A DNA stretch of 64,000 bases, taken from Lampris incognitus (lineage: Eukaryota; Chordata; Actinopteri; Lampriformes; Lampridae). Of the stretch, positions 34,163 through 46,625 are shown one piece after another. The position numbers and the translations under genes are program-made. The stretch's first letter is position 1, and every line of letters starts with the position of its first letter. Under the pieces are notes generated by a model, which saw only the letters and a list, made by a program, of their open reading frames with translations, made no database searches and had not been told where the DNA came from. Location: contig NC_079213.1 of assembly GCF_029633865.1 (NCBI RefSeq), forward strand, positions 97,319,903-97,383,902, in the 5' to 3' direction.

Positions 34163-34426
34163 CCAAGCCAGACGTGGGTGTGTGTCCTGGTTGCTGCACT
34201 AGCACCTCCTCTGGTCGGTTGGGGCGCCTGTTCGGGGGGGAGGGGGAACTGGGGGGGAATAGCGTGATCCTCCCACACGCTACGTCCCCCCTGTTGAAAC
34301 TCCGCACTGTCAGGTGAAAAGAAGCGGCTGGTGACCCTGCATGTATCGGAGGAGATATGTGGTAGTCTGCAGCCCTCCCCGGATCGGCAGATGGGGTGGA
34401 GCAGCGACCGGGACGGCTCAGAAGAG
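34163..34426 (+). mobile_element. SINE family A copy 8, truncated at both ends
   Basis: Begins within the body (AAGCCAGACGTGGGTG) and stops at GGCTCAGAAGAG. The tRNA-like head and the final tail are absent. Confidence 0.85.
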
Positions 34427-35234
34427 ATGTTCTTCTTAACATTGAAAAGTCCTGAGCGACAGGCAGTGTTTGGCCGTGTCGTCGGGACAGAGTTCATCCA
34501 ATTTATTTCCAGACAATGCAGCTGACACAGTTGCTGTAACTAAGACTACCTGGAAGGTCTGTTACGTGCCAGTACATACAGACGGGAACACTCTGTCACA
34601 GCAGAGTATAAAATCAAACTAGTTTGAAATATCAGCTATAATGCAGTTCTGTCACAAGATAAGGCTGACAAGTGAGCACACTCACCCCTGAATCACGATG
34701 CAGAAATCCTTCGGCAGGTTAACACCCGTGGCCATTTTGGGTGGAAAGCAGCACCACTTTCAACTGATGGACAATGGTTTTATTCACTCATTTCAACTCT
34801 CCAATCTCTAGCTGCTGATTTATACAGGACCGAGAAGAGTAACTCTCAAAGGTTAAAATACATATGACCTTGTAAATATAGGGGCATAGTGTCACAAGAG
34901 CAAAACAAGTTTGAAGAGGCTTTTCATTATCACTGCAACGGCAAGCAAGCAAACGCAGTGAAAACGAGGTCAGGGGTAACCTCACTTTTTTCAAGTTTAA
35001 ATAAAACAAGTGCAGCTTGTCTGGTGAAACACATATTGCGGAGGTGACTTTGGTTGTCTGGGCTGTGTTATCGGTCCTGCGGGCAGACAGCAGGCCGCCT
35101 GCAGGTTTGGCGCAGCACTGACCTGGAGGTGACGAGGAAAGGTGCTAAAGGGGAAAGTGAAAGGGGTGGGGGTGGCAGGGGTGGAGAGGATGGACCACAG
35201 GGAGCAGGAGGTAAGAGCGGCTGTGGTGCATGAA
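34427..35234. other. Intergenic, no gene seen
   Basis: No recognisable feature. Confidence 0.4.
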
Positions 35235-35468
35235 CACTCAAAAAAATATCTAAACCTACAAGTTAAAGCTCATGTATTTCAATTACATGTGAATTTTCCA
35301 TCCAATTTGATCACATAACTCCAATGTAAAATATGACATTTCAAGAAGAAACGTGGATTGAAATGTCATGTTTTACACTGGAGTTATGTGATCAAATTGG
35401 ATGGAAAATTTACATGTAATTGAAACACATAAGCTTCAACTTATGGGCTTAAGTATTTTTTTTGAGTG
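35235..35468. mobile_element. Palindromic MITE, 234 bp
   Basis: Arms of about 109 bp (35235-35343 and 35359-35468), almost 90 percent identical as inverted copies, around a 15-bp spacer. Ends are CACTCAAAAAAA and TTTTTTTTGAGTG. No coding capacity, so it depends on a transposase elsewhere. The target duplication is not clear and the superfamily is unassigned. Confidence 0.85.
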
Positions 35469-36089
35469 AAGGAGGGACAGGCTTTGGAAGCAGGAGAGTG
35501 TAAAACAGGAGAAACAGAGGAGGTGGGGAAGGGGGACTGAACTCGGGGCAAAGATCAGGACGGAGGTGGCCAAGCAAGAGGAAGCGTAAGGGATTGTGGG
35601 AGTGCTGATGTGAAAGTGGGACGATGTAGTGGGGAGGATTCAGCCAAAGGTTACAGATAGTCACAAGGACACCAAAGACACTGGCGTGTAATTGGACAAA
35701 CAATGAGACAGACGGAGACACAGATACCACTCTAGCACAGGATTAGTCATTGGCGCTCAACGCAACATTTGCCTCATCTGCTCCTTGCCCACATTATTAT
35801 TAGCTATAGCGAAAAACAATAATGAAAACAGAAAAATCACATAATGCAAAAAAGGTCCTTTAAGTGATCTATGTGCTATAGATGGAAGAAAACAAAACGA
35901 TTCTGTGTAAATGATGCAAAAATTACGGGAAATCCCAGTGGCCCAGCCACTTAGCACACATGGGCATCTAAAAGGGGCATCTAAACCCTCTCTTGCTACC
36001 ATATGCAGATGTGCCTGCCTCTCTTTAATTGACACGGAAACATTAAAATGAATTCACATTTTGAGGAAGTACAGACCTTCTCAGTAAAG
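35469..36089. other. Intergenic, no gene seen
   Basis: Purine-rich start, then AT-rich sequence. No recognisable feature. Confidence 0.4.
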
Positions 36090-36099
36090 ATTGCATACT

Positions 36100-36325
36100 C
36101 TCGCTATGTTTTGTGTGGGTTTCCTCTGGGTGGCCCAGCTTCCTCCCACAGTCATAAGACGTGTGTGGACGGAAACTCCAGTGAGTTAGAGTATGAAGGC
36201 AAGGGTGAGAGATTTATGTGTCTATATATTGACCTTGAGATCGACTGGCAACCTGCCCCCTACACGAGGTATTATACGATAGGCCCCAGGCCTAAAAAGG
36301 AATAAACTGTTGATGGATGGATATT
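36100..36325 (+). mobile_element. Diverged SINE B/L2-like fragment
   Basis: GTGTGGGTTTCCTCTGGGTG, TTCCTCCCACAGTC and a GATGGATGGAT end match the order of V-SINE-like or L2-like elements, but the middle is much changed. An old copy. Confidence 0.5.
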
Positions 36326-37089
36326 TGAGAAGAGCGGACTGCCCACCTTGCCTAAAAAGGTAGATAACATAGTGTAACATAAATCTTACCCGTCCTTAAC
36401 TCTTACCAGTTGGTACTGGTCAGGACAGTGTACTGTGGGTCTCCATGCAATGCAGAATAAATCTTTCCCCCGAAAACAAAACTGAAAAACATTAAATTAG
36501 ACTTCTTGGCTGCTGTTCGTGGAGCTCTGATTTTTGATCCAAATAAATCTCTCATACAATAAAATAAAATGTCTCAAAAAATAGGGCATACGTGTGATAA
36601 AAGTCATGTTGTTATCAATCTGCTGTTTTGTTTTGTTTTTACCCTGAATTGAGGTGAAAATAACAATATCCACAAGTGTCCCTGAGCAGTAATTATCCCC
36701 GTCTGACACACATGCATGGTGTCCTAGTCTCGGATTATAGCATAATGACATAACGATGAAATTTACTAGGCCATCCAGCTCTGTCTATGCTGTGCTGTGC
36801 TGCCCATAATTCAGATGATTCTGTTTATATGGCCTACTTCACTGTCCCGCCCTCTAATCCTGTGCTGTTGGGCACTGCCACACAGGCCGGCCCACTCCCC
36901 ATCTCTCTCCTATACTCAGCTTTATTCTAGCCGCTGCCAAAACAGCCACCTCTGCACCGGGGATGGCTGGCTGGCAGCCTAAAACACAATCTAGACCACA
37001 TTTCTGAGTGGTTAAACAAACTGCAAAGCAAATACTGAAATATCTCTTTCACTGGCCTTTCTATTTTTGATGATTTACAGCCCCCATAG
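36326..37089. other. Intergenic, no gene seen
   Basis: No recognisable feature apart from a duplicated CCTAAAAAGG (36291 and 36351). Confidence 0.4.
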
Positions 37090-37230
37090 CGTGGAGCCAA
37101 ACTAAGTTTTCCCTTCTCCGAATTGAGCGTCTATGGATAGGGGGTGTCGTTTACGTACCTGTTTTGCACCGTGGGCATGCAAAGCCCTTTGAGACCGTAA
37201 CTGTGAGGGCAACATACACAATCTCGGTTT
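37090..37230 (+). mobile_element. LINE 3'-tail remnant
   Basis: GCAAAGCCCTTTGAGACCG and GTAACTGTGAGGG parallel the block at 31520-31565, so both derive from the same family. Confidence 0.4.
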
Positions 37231-37862
37231 GGTGTGGCAAGAGCATATATGTACATAATCTGACACTTTACTTTCGCTCTGATTCTCATACAAACACATT
37301 CAAGCATGGCTGAATATTCACATGTACTGAGATGATGATGAAGGGGGGGGGTTGTGTATGTGTGCATGCTTCTTCTGCACGGGTGTCTGTTCCCCGAGTT
37401 CTGGGAGCACGTCTCATTCTTCTCCTGCCAAATTGAGCCTGATAATGTGCGAACAGTAAAGTCGGAGAGCCTCGAATAATTAGATGGGAGTGTTAATTAC
37501 AGGAAGACTGCTATGGAAATTACAATCCTTGGGATGATACTGGCACGGTATAACTTCTAAAGGCACAGAGGGAGGGACTCTCACGCCGTATCGCTGACAA
37601 TTACCTCTTGATTAATCTTCCAACACACTCACGAGATATTCACCCCTCTGCAATCAGTAAATTGGTTGCGTGGGACCTGTAAGCGTTTGAAAGCTAGTTT
37701 ATCAGCCATTCGTTAAATATTCACGACAAATTTGCTCTTTCATTTCCCTTTTGTGCCCATTAAATGGCAATGGGAAGTTTGGCTGAAAAGAAGCCACTGT
37801 TTATTGCTGGGAATTTAAGGGGAGAGCGGCATGATATTGAATCTGTGCCATGTCATCTGAGA
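37231..37862. other. Intergenic, no gene seen
   Basis: No recognisable feature. Confidence 0.4.
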
Positions 37863-37879
37863 CAAAAGACGATGACACA

Positions 37880-38325
37880 TGGGCGGCGGGGCAGCGTGGC
37901 GGTCTATTCCGCTGCCCACCAACACAGGGATTGCCGGTTCAAATCCTCGTGCTACCTCCGGCTTGGTCATGGCATCCCTACAGACACAATTGGCCGTGTT
38001 TGCAGGTGGGAAGCCGGATGTGGGTATGTGTCCTGGTCACTGCACTAGCGCCTCCTCTGGTCAGTCGGGGCGCCTGTTCAAGGGGGAGGGGGAACTGAGG
38101 GGAATAGCGTGATCCTCCCACGTGCTACATCCCCCTGGCGAAACTCCTCACTGTCAGGTGAAAAGAAGCGGCTGGCGACTCCACATGTATCGGAGGAGGC
38201 ATGCGGTAGTCTGCAGCCCTCCCCAGATTGGCAGAGGGGGTGGAGCAGCGACCGGGACGGCTCTGAGAACAGGGTGATTGGCCAGGTACAAATGGGGAGA
38301 AAAAAAAAGGAGGGGGGGTCCAAAA
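37880..38325 (+). mobile_element. SINE family A copy 9
   Basis: Full-length: head with GCAGCGTGGCGGTC, B-box variant GGTTCAAATCC, body, and GGGGAGAAAAAAAA tail. Flanking GACGATGACACAT and GACAACGATACAT may be a diverged target duplication. Confidence 0.9.
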
Positions 38326-38956
38326 AAAAAGACAACGATACATAATGAAACAGTAAAAACAACAGTAAAAGTCTTGTTAAAAGCAAAGGCAAGAATGGAG
38401 GATGCAGAGGCTGAAAAGAGAAGAATGTGTGGAGTTGCTAGCCATGATGTGAATACACAAAAACTGAGAAACTCAATGAAATAAAACAGAAGAGAAGGAT
38501 AGGGTTGACTTAGCCAAACGACAGTAGAAATAAAGCTTGGCAGCACAGAGAAATAAAGACTGTTGGAGAGGAGAGAGACAGAGACAGAGAGAGAGAGAGA
38601 GATCTTTTTAAGGAGTGACAGATGAAAAGAAGTCAGATGCGAGATGGTTTAGAGGAGACGTGATGAGCGATTATACAACTTCACAGAACCGCGGAAGGAG
38701 GACAGCGTAAGAAATGGATTTGTCGAAAGTCAGGCAGTTTTGGGAACGCCAGCGAGAGAGAAAAGAGAGATTGCAGGCATGCGTGTTTGGATGAGTGTCT
38801 GACAGGTTCAGTCTCTCGTCTCCGAGGCATAAATCTCAGTTCACGAGACGTTCTATCCCATAGTGCATTGCTGCTCCCCATGCAAAAACTGTGTGCCTAA
38901 TAAGGGGCATGCATACTGCTACAAAAAAAAGCACACGCAAATTCTGACTAATGCAA

Positions 38957-38957
<1 letters not shown>
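38326..38957. other. Intergenic, no gene seen
   Basis: Purine-rich with a short (GA)n run near 38585-38602. Confidence 0.4.

Positions 38958-39004
<47 letters not shown>
38958..39004. repeat. (CA)n microsatellite
   Basis: CA run of about 47 bp. Confidence 0.95.
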
Positions 39005-39007
<3 letters not shown>

Positions 39008-39728
39008 ACCTGATGCTCCGCAGGGAGTGAACACTGAGCCATGGCAAATGACACAGGTTTTCAGCTCTCCGTGATGAAGGCTTACTGAGGGAAAACAGAG
39101 GGAGGGTGGAGGAGCATGGACAGACTGAGGAAGAAGAGAGGGAGGAGACAGTGACTCAGCTGCTGTCCCTGACCAGAGAAGAAAAGAGGGATGAGGAGGC
39201 ACCAAAAAGGAGGGAGGCAGAGCAGGACTCATCTGGTCTACCAGCTTTCATGTTCCTTTTCCAAATTCAGCTGCGGTGGGAAGGGGAGACAGACTGTGAG
39301 CTATGAGCTGTACAAGCGACAAGTATGAAAGGTTGAGTGTTTTGTCAAAGGTATTGGATATCATACCCACAAAAAAAACCAAACAAACATACATGGGTCA
39401 CAAATCCTGATAGTCACAGTCAAATCCCTATACTGTATATGCTGTAATTGGCCATACCATCTATAATACTACTTTAGAGAATGACCACTCAGTGTGTTTG
39501 ACAGGGATAAATATTGCACGCCACCTCGCTGCCCCTGTCTGAGGCCAACCATAAGATCATGGTCTTTCATCTGGCTTGCTAAGGGCCTCTCCACGGTCTC
39601 CATATACTGCTGTGGGCCCCGGGTAATTGGGCCCTGCCTGCACATCAAAAATAGATCTCTTCTGACATCACACAGGACTCAACCCTGGCTGCACTGCAGT
39701 TGGGATGAAAAGGCATGCTTTGGAGAGC

Positions 39729-39731
<3 letters not shown>
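39005..39731. other. Intergenic, no gene seen
   Basis: No recognisable feature. Confidence 0.4.

Positions 39732-39772
<41 letters not shown>
39732..39772. repeat. (AC)n microsatellite
   Basis: AC run of about 41 bp. Confidence 0.95.
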
Positions 39773-39773
<1 letters not shown>

Positions 39774-40043
39774 GAACGTGTATGTGTGTGTATGTATGCA
39801 CATACAAGAACATATCCATACAAACATGCACAACAGCAACTGCATTCTGATGCTCGTGCTGTCAGCTGGCTCTGTGAAAACGTTTCCTGGGACATGCAGG
39901 CATATGGCCCATCACACTGCCTTCTCCACACTTAGAAGGTGGAGAGATCCGTCCAAGTTCTGATGAGGCGAGCACAAAACGGAGGGGGGGGGCAGAAAAT
40001 TCTTTGAGAAAATCAAAGCAATGAGGCAGATAGAAAGTACAGG

Positions 40044-40050
<7 letters not shown>

Positions 40051-40107
<57 letters not shown>
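40051..40107. repeat. (ACAG)n microsatellite
   Basis: About 14 units of ACAG, continuing as degenerate GAGA/ACAGAG sequence to about 40180. Confidence 0.96.
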
Positions 40108-40150
40108 GAGGCAGAAAGACAGAGAGAGCGAGAGACAGATAGAGAGACAC

Positions 40151-40182
<32 letters not shown>

Positions 40183-40585
40183 GTGAAGGCAGGCAGTGTT
40201 GTGCTATGTAGAGAAACTGAACAAGTTCTGACAGCTTACTGTCATTCAGACGGGCCGATCCGTGATTCTCTGATCACAGTGTTTTTCTCCAACAAATAAA
40301 TAAATAAAAGACAACGATGAATTATTCATCTCTATCCAATAACAGGACTTGGGAGAGGACTGAGGTGTCGGCTGCCATTGTTCTGCATCACCCCGGGACT
40401 ATTTTGGCTCCAATTTCAAAATTCATAGCACGTCCCTGGAGTCCAAAAGCAACGTGTCCTCTTCACCTCAAAGTGTGGCAAATAACGCAAGGGAGCCAGT
40501 ACACCTGTCAAACTGTGAAAAGGCAACAAAAGAACATCAAATAGACATAAACTTGATTATCTACACATGCATGCACCACACACAT

Positions 40586-40586
<1 letters not shown>

Positions 40587-40623
<37 letters not shown>
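40587..40623. repeat. (CA)n microsatellite
   Basis: CA run of about 37 bp. Confidence 0.94.
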
Positions 40624-40626
<3 letters not shown>

Positions 40627-41364
40627 TGCAGGAGCACACGTGCAATACGGCACGGAGGTATTCATAGAAACTGACAACAATGACACACCCAAAGATTTGG
40701 ATCAGCACTGACAAACACTATATCTCAATACGGTGACAAGAAACCATGCTTGCGTGTGTAAAAATGGCTTCGGTGTGTGTCAGGAGCAGAGCACAGCTTC
40801 TCGTCTTTGTTTGCAGCACAGTCCTCCAAACAACACGCTGCGGCGCTCGCCACAGCTTTCAGTCAGTTCAAAGCGGCACTCCTCGGCAGAGTACGTCTGA
40901 TCAAACAGCTCTGACAGGCAAACCAAGTCCATATGTTCCCAAAGGAGGGGGAATGAGGAAGAGAAAGATGGGGAGGAAGAGGAACCACAGTCTGTTAAAC
41001 ATAATCTCCTCACACCCATCTGTTCCTGTTGCGAATACACGCACGTAACGACACATTTATTAGTTAAAATGAAGTAGAAAGGAAAGAAAGGGGGAGATTC
41101 TGCTTTAAGCGATGCCATCCTTTTAAAAGGAGAGCTTCATATATCTTTAGGCACCTGCCTAAAGATATATTGGGTTTGCGTCTCGGCACCACCATCAAGC
41201 TGCATAATGACTTAAGCTCTTAACGGAGATAACAACACATTGTCAGCTTTGATCATTCTCGGTTCATCATAGACATTTGATGCAAAATGTCACGGAGTCT
41301 ACTGACAGTCTCGACTGGGTCTGAGAAAAAGCACTGGCTTCAGGAACCAGAGACACTATTTGTC
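40624..41364. other. Intergenic with a perfect hairpin
   Basis: No gene. A 15-bp perfect inverted repeat with a 2-base loop lies at 41139-41170. Confidence 0.45.
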
Positions 41365-41897
41365 ATTTCATTTCATGCACTTAAGTACATGAAATGAAAC
41401 GAAATGCCGCTTTCCCCAGCCCACAGCAGTGCAACACAAAGACAAAAACACACATCCAAAAACTACAAGAACCCACATATCCAAACTAACACATATATCC
41501 AAACTAAAAAAAAAAAATCACTGTCCAAGGGAACAACCATTAGCCAGGATGACTGTCAGAACCGCAGGTCTGCACAGGCTAGCAGTTAGCTTAGCCTGCC
41601 CCACTTCCGCATCCTGTCAGACCGCCCTTGGTGTTTCCTCCTCGGGTGCAGCTTCAGGCAGGGGCCGTGGTCCCTGGATCCGCCGGACGAAGCAGACACC
41701 CTCGACACACCTCCCCGCACTCCACACGACGACATCAAAAACACCACAGTCAACACCAGGCGAGGCCGCCACCAGACTGCCCTCGGTGTTATCGGAACTG
41801 CCGGTCTGCAGCCGGGAATCGAACCAGGGTTCCCCGCACCACAGGCAAACCAGTCAACTAAAGGGTCCGACCCGTTAACCAAGGGCTAACGAGTCTA
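41365..41897 (-). mobile_element. SINE family C, longest copy
   Basis: Read on the - strand: tRNA-like head with GGGTCGGACCC, GTTGACTGGTTTGCC and B box GGTTCGATTCC (complement of 41817-41827), a body of about 300 bp, a T-rich stretch with TTTGGATATGTG repeats, and a tail with CATTTCATTTCATG. The head suggests RNA polymerase III transcription. The two other copies in the window support it as a dispersed family. Confidence 0.75.
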
Positions 41898-42587
41898 CAC
41901 ATCTGTGGTCGTTACACTGTTACACTAGCAAGTACACAAGTATGTCAGAAAGCAAGAGAGAAAGCAAAAATGAAAAAAGATATGAGAGACTCCTTAGTGT
42001 TCACTTTACTCTCCTTTCCCAGTTGGACTAATCGACACCTCAGGAAAATGACTTTTGATCACACGTCTTATGCTGAAAAGCAGCAAGAGGATAATGAGGT
42101 GTGGAGGCATGAAATTTATCCTTAATCTTTATCTAAGGATCTCAGGATGAAGATTAAAGATAGGCGGGATATAATGGGTTCTAAATCCAATTTCTTAATG
42201 TCCTGGTGAAGATTAGGCCGGGGACCACTTAATACTTGTTTATTTCCTTGAGTAACTGCAGCTAAATTTCATCATTAATCCACATCTAATTTTTATGACC
42301 ATCAACCTAAAAACAGCTGACTGGATGGCAGCGGGTTCACAACCCAGCTGAGTCTAACAGACTGTTAACCGTTGTGCATGAAAGCACCCGTTTGGAGAAA
42401 GATTAATTAATCCAATGCTTAATACCCTTGCAGAGTGTTAAGTTCATCAAACCAAATGACATAGAGCTCTCATTATAGTAGAAGTCATTAGCAGGTTTGG
42501 GGCTGAGGGGACATCATGACAACAAAACAGCTATTTTTGATGATCAAGCACTTAAAAATCAATTAGGAGAAACTGGTTACATGCCAT

Positions 42588-42590
<3 letters not shown>
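41898..42590. other. Intergenic, no gene seen
   Basis: No recognisable feature. Confidence 0.4.
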
Positions 42591-42638
<48 letters not shown>

Positions 42639-42645
42639 GTGTGTG
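42591..42645. repeat. (TG)n microsatellite
   Basis: TG run of about 55 bp with one interruption. Confidence 0.95.
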
Positions 42646-43197
42646 CGGTCAGTAACAACACCTCTGAGTGCTGTGTGTGCTGTGCACATCATAAAAGCGA
42701 AGCAATAAAATGCCCAGGACTCTGTCATCAATCTTAAAACAAAACAATGGTGCGATCAGTCCTTGGCTCATTTGACAGGAAAACTGGTGTATTAACTAAA
42801 TAGCTTCTGTACAGGGGCCCACGGAGAGATAGTACAATAGATGTGTTTAACTAAATTCAATCCCCCGGGGAAAAACTAACGGGCAATTAAAATTACTAAT
42901 ATGCCTAGCATAACTTGTCACTGGCTAAATGTACAATCATGCCATCTTATTCAAGTCTGGATTGTTCAAGGACTTGATTTAAGGAGCCGAAACCTGTTCT
43001 AGTCTTAAATAAAACAGGCTACGTATTGGACAATTTATAAAAGCCTAATATGAAAGGATCTGGACAGAGTCATTGATATGCTAGTTAATTTACTTGACTC
43101 ACTGGATTATTTTGCTCCTTATTTGTTGAGCACTTTCCCTACCATTGAGTGTTTCTTTTAACAAAGTTATATATATATATATATATAAATACATACC
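42646..43197. other. Intergenic, no gene seen
   Basis: Contains a short (TA)n run at about 43168-43186, at the left edge of a SINE B tail. Confidence 0.4.
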
Positions 43198-43385
43198 GCA
43201 GTCCAAAGAAATGTCAGTCATGTAAGTCGGCCATACTAAATTGTCCCTAGGTGTGAATGTGTGTGTGTTGGCCCTGTAATGGACTGGCGGCCTGTACAGG
43301 GTGTCTCCCCGCCTGCCGCCCAATGACTGATAGGCTCCAGCATCCCACGACCCCGGTTGGGATAAGCAGCTTGGATAATGGACGG

Positions 43386-43386
<1 letters not shown>
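43198..43386 (+). mobile_element. SINE family B 3' part
   Basis: CAGTCCAAAGAAATGTCAG through GGATAATGGACGG. The tRNA-like head is missing and AT arrays flank it on both sides, so it inserted into, or seeded, an AT microsatellite. Confidence 0.8.

Positions 43387-43463
<77 letters not shown>
43387..43463. repeat. (TA)n microsatellite
   Basis: Uninterrupted TA run of about 77 bp; strongly prone to cruciform formation. Confidence 0.97.
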
Positions 43464-43465
<2 letters not shown>

Positions 43466-43727
43466 TAGCACAAGCAAGCAGCCATTAGAGTATTAGAGTC
43501 CAACTATGGTCCTTGTACCTATGGCACAATGGCACAAGTATAATGGAGAATATTGTTTTATGGCTGTCCGGTCACAATACTTCAAGCTGCCAGCAGCAGT
43601 GACAATACATAAAATGAAATGAGCTAGAGAGCCTGAGAAGTATATTAATGCCCCAGTCCCACCCACCCAGGCTCATAACGTGATTTAGCATTAGAGTTGC
43701 TTTTCGGTCTGTTGCACCGACAGACAA

Positions 43728-43730
<3 letters not shown>
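43464..43730. other. Intergenic, no gene seen
   Basis: No recognisable feature. Confidence 0.4.
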
Positions 43731-43780
<50 letters not shown>

Positions 43781-43803
43781 TCTCTCTCTCTATATATATA
43801 TAT
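43731..43803. repeat. (TC)n(TA)n microsatellite
   Basis: TC run of about 60 bp followed by a TA run of about 12 bp. Confidence 0.95.
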
Positions 43804-44861
43804 CAGCCAGCTCACACGAAGAATTTCATTTTATCTACCTATCAGCTGACACACAGTAAGAGTTACCCTGACAAAGATATCTCTGTTGCTTGACTCTAGA
43901 TCGTGTTTCCTCTGCAAATTATGTTGGATTCAATGCATAAGAGGACAGTTAAGGAATACCCTCCCTCCTAAAAGCAATTAGTAAGGATAAAAAACACCTG
44001 CGGCACAGAATAATATCTGGCCCTCTCCTTTGAAATAGCGTGCAAATATAGCCTTACCTACTATACTCTAATGAGAATTCCTTGGTTTCCATTTTAGCAC
44101 TCATGTAAAGACATTGCCAGCGCATCACACAGTCTTTCATCCCGAGACAAGAAAAACATCAAATATGCAGCACCCAAGTAGCACAAATCCTTTTTCCCGC
44201 TCTCTCACTTCTCGCTCTATTTCCTCTGTACCCTGGCTCCACTTCTAAGCCTGTCAGGTATCCTTGATGGCGCAAAGAGGTCACACAGGCAAACTCAGCA
44301 GCTCAAATGTCAAATGAAGTCACCGCGTTTTCACATGCGCTCCACCCAGTGACAGGACATTTTGAACGGAGCGAAAGCAACCAGCATGAAATAGGTGAGA
44401 CGGCTGTCTGACGGCCGGGACGCGCTACAGGGTTGGCGGCGCCTTTGATAGCGTTTGGTGTTATAGGCGATGGCACTACGGGAGTGCGTATAATGTGGCA
44501 TGCCGTTGCTTTGCAGAGTAAAAACACTCAGTGGACTCAAAACGGATCAATGTAAGTGGATGAACTGCTTCATTATCCGTCTGAAAGGATGATGTTTTCT
44601 CCTCAGTTGTTTCACCCAGAGAGACAGTAGCATGAATGGCATTATGCTCAATAAGCTCACTGTACTGCGATAGGTTAGTGCTGGTCTGTATTGATATGAG
44701 AGGAAAGGGCTCTGCAGCACACTGCGATATTTACCTGCGTTAGAGATAAATATATCATTCGACAATGATTTACTACTCATTTATTGCCATGAGTCATCGT
44801 ACAACACAGTAATGCTTCAGTGTATGCCTCAGAGGCCAAATGCCACCTCTTAAGGGTTTGG
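43804..44861. other. Intergenic, no gene seen
   Basis: No recognisable feature. Confidence 0.4.
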
Positions 44862-44877
44862 AGCAAAGTAAAATTCT

Positions 44878-45574
44878 TTTGCTTTTTTTTTTTTTACATT
44901 TCCCCCCTCTCCCCAACTGTATCTGGCCAATTACCCTACTTTTATGAGCCGTCCCGATCGCTGCTCCACCCCCCTCTCATCTTCCCCTATTTTCCAGATC
45001 TTCAGTTTTTGCCTGTAATTTTTTATAATCGCTCCTCAACTGCGTGTATCATGTCTCTATGCTCTCCATGTGGGCATCCAAATTATTCAGCCCTTCTTCA
45101 TGATCACGCAGTTTGTCACTACATTCATCTAGGGCAAAAAAGCCCCCCCCCCTTTTCTCACCAATTGTACTTGGCCAATTACCCCACTCTTCCAAGCCGT
45201 CCTGATCACTGGTCCACCCCCTCTGCCGATCCAGGGAGGACTGCAGACTACCACATGCCTCCTCCGATACATGTGGAGTCGCCAGCTGCTTCGTTTCACC
45301 TGGCAGTGAGGAGTTTCCCCAGGGGGACGTAGCGCGTGGGAGGATCACGCTATTCCCCGCCAGTTCCCCCTCCCCCCTGAACAGGCACCCCAGCTGACCA
45401 GAGGAGGTGTTAGTGCAGCGATCAGGACACATACCCGCATCCGGCTTCCCACCCGCAGACACGGCCAATCGTGTCTGTAGGGACTCCTGACCAAGCCGGA
45501 GGTAACACAGGGATTTGAACTGGCGATCCCCGTGATGGTAGGCAACGGAATAGACCGCTACACTACCCGGACGC
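44878..45574 (-). mobile_element. Chimeric SINE A / LINE ORF1 fragment / SINE A insertion
   Basis: A single 16-bp target duplication AGCAAAGTAAAATTCT (44862-44877 and 45575-45590) encloses three parts. Read on the - strand: a full-length SINE A (45574 to about 45143), a 164-bp piece resembling the coiled-coil end of a LINE-1/Tx1 ORF1 protein (about 45142-44979, with KKLQAKTEDLENRGR), and a SINE A tail fragment (about 44977-44899) with an A-rich end. It entered the site as one unit. Confidence 0.8.
44979..45142 (-). pseudogene. LINE-1/Tx1 ORF1-like fragment inside a SINE chimera
   Basis: The - strand frame reads LDECSDKLRDHEEGLNNLDA, a stop (TGA at about 45049), then YKKLQAKTEDLENRGR. Coiled-coil heptads ending in LENR are typical of the region before the RNA-binding domain of LINE-1/Tx1 ORF1 proteins. 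No other part of the LINE is present. The family assignment is from pattern only. Confidence 0.5.
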
Positions 45575-45590
45575 AGCAAAGTAAAATTCT

Positions 45591-46616
45591 GGGTACCACA
45601 GCCAGATAGACAACTTTTAATTTGAATTATGCATCAGCTGTAGGAAACTTTCTGAACTTGGATCAAATAAGAGCACCCAGTGTCTTTCAAGGTTAAAGTG
45701 GCAATTTCATTATTTAGCGTCATGTACCTGTTGGTGTCCGGCCCAGCTTGTACAGCACAGGTGCTCTCTGAGCTCTGCATTAAGGTTACAGGCCCCAAGC
45801 TGAACATCCATAATGACGGTACAGTAGCCAGAGAGTGGGAGGGCGGCAGACACAGACTGGCCCATATTTCCCCACTGATCTTTCCAGCTGGACATTTTAA
45901 CCATGGCAGCTGACATGTCAGAGTGCCGGTAGGCATTTGACAGCCACTCACAGGGGCACACTCTCCTTTCCCATCCGCCTCCCTCCACGCCTCCACTGCT
46001 CCCTCCTTCCATCCGCTGCTGTTTTTGTGCCGTTTGCTACCATCTGCAACAGTGAAGCCGGGCTTCAGCAGCAGTGAGCTCAGGTAATGTCACCACTGAG
46101 CACAGCTGACAGCTTAACGCATAACAGCGAGGATGAGGAGGGCACATAGGCTTTGCTATGGACAGGATAGACTGGCTTTAATTCCACATTGCAATCTCTG
46201 GGCCGTGTAAGGCTGTCAAGCAAGACATTTCATTACTGACAGATAAAAAAGGTTAGCTGAGTGCCGTCATTGGTGCCTGTTAGGGGCGGTTGAATAATTA
46301 CATTTCATTCTTCCTGTAGTTCTACTGATGGCGAAGACTATTGGTATACTACATAACAAGGAAACAACCAAGGACCTATGAGAGAGAGAGACCATAATAT
46401 TCCTTTCACAAATAAAAAAAGAAAAGTTAATGGGGGGGCGGGGGCAAATATCCTGTGTTTTGAAAGATTATTTAGAGCGTGACTGCCCTCTGTGTACTTA
46501 ACAGTTTACATTTCCATTTTTTACAATTTTATGTGTCACAAAAACACGAATCACGCCATACAGCTGATCAATTATCATCTGATCGTTTCATCAATTTGAT
46601 AATGCAACTGATAACT
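45591..46616. other. Intergenic, no gene seen
   Basis: No recognisable feature. Confidence 0.4.
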
Positions 46617-46625
46617 GTATAATTT

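Noticed and set aside
40051..40107. CRISPR-like array of regular repeats
   Set aside because: A simple tetranucleotide microsatellite in a vertebrate genome; no spacers of unique sequence.
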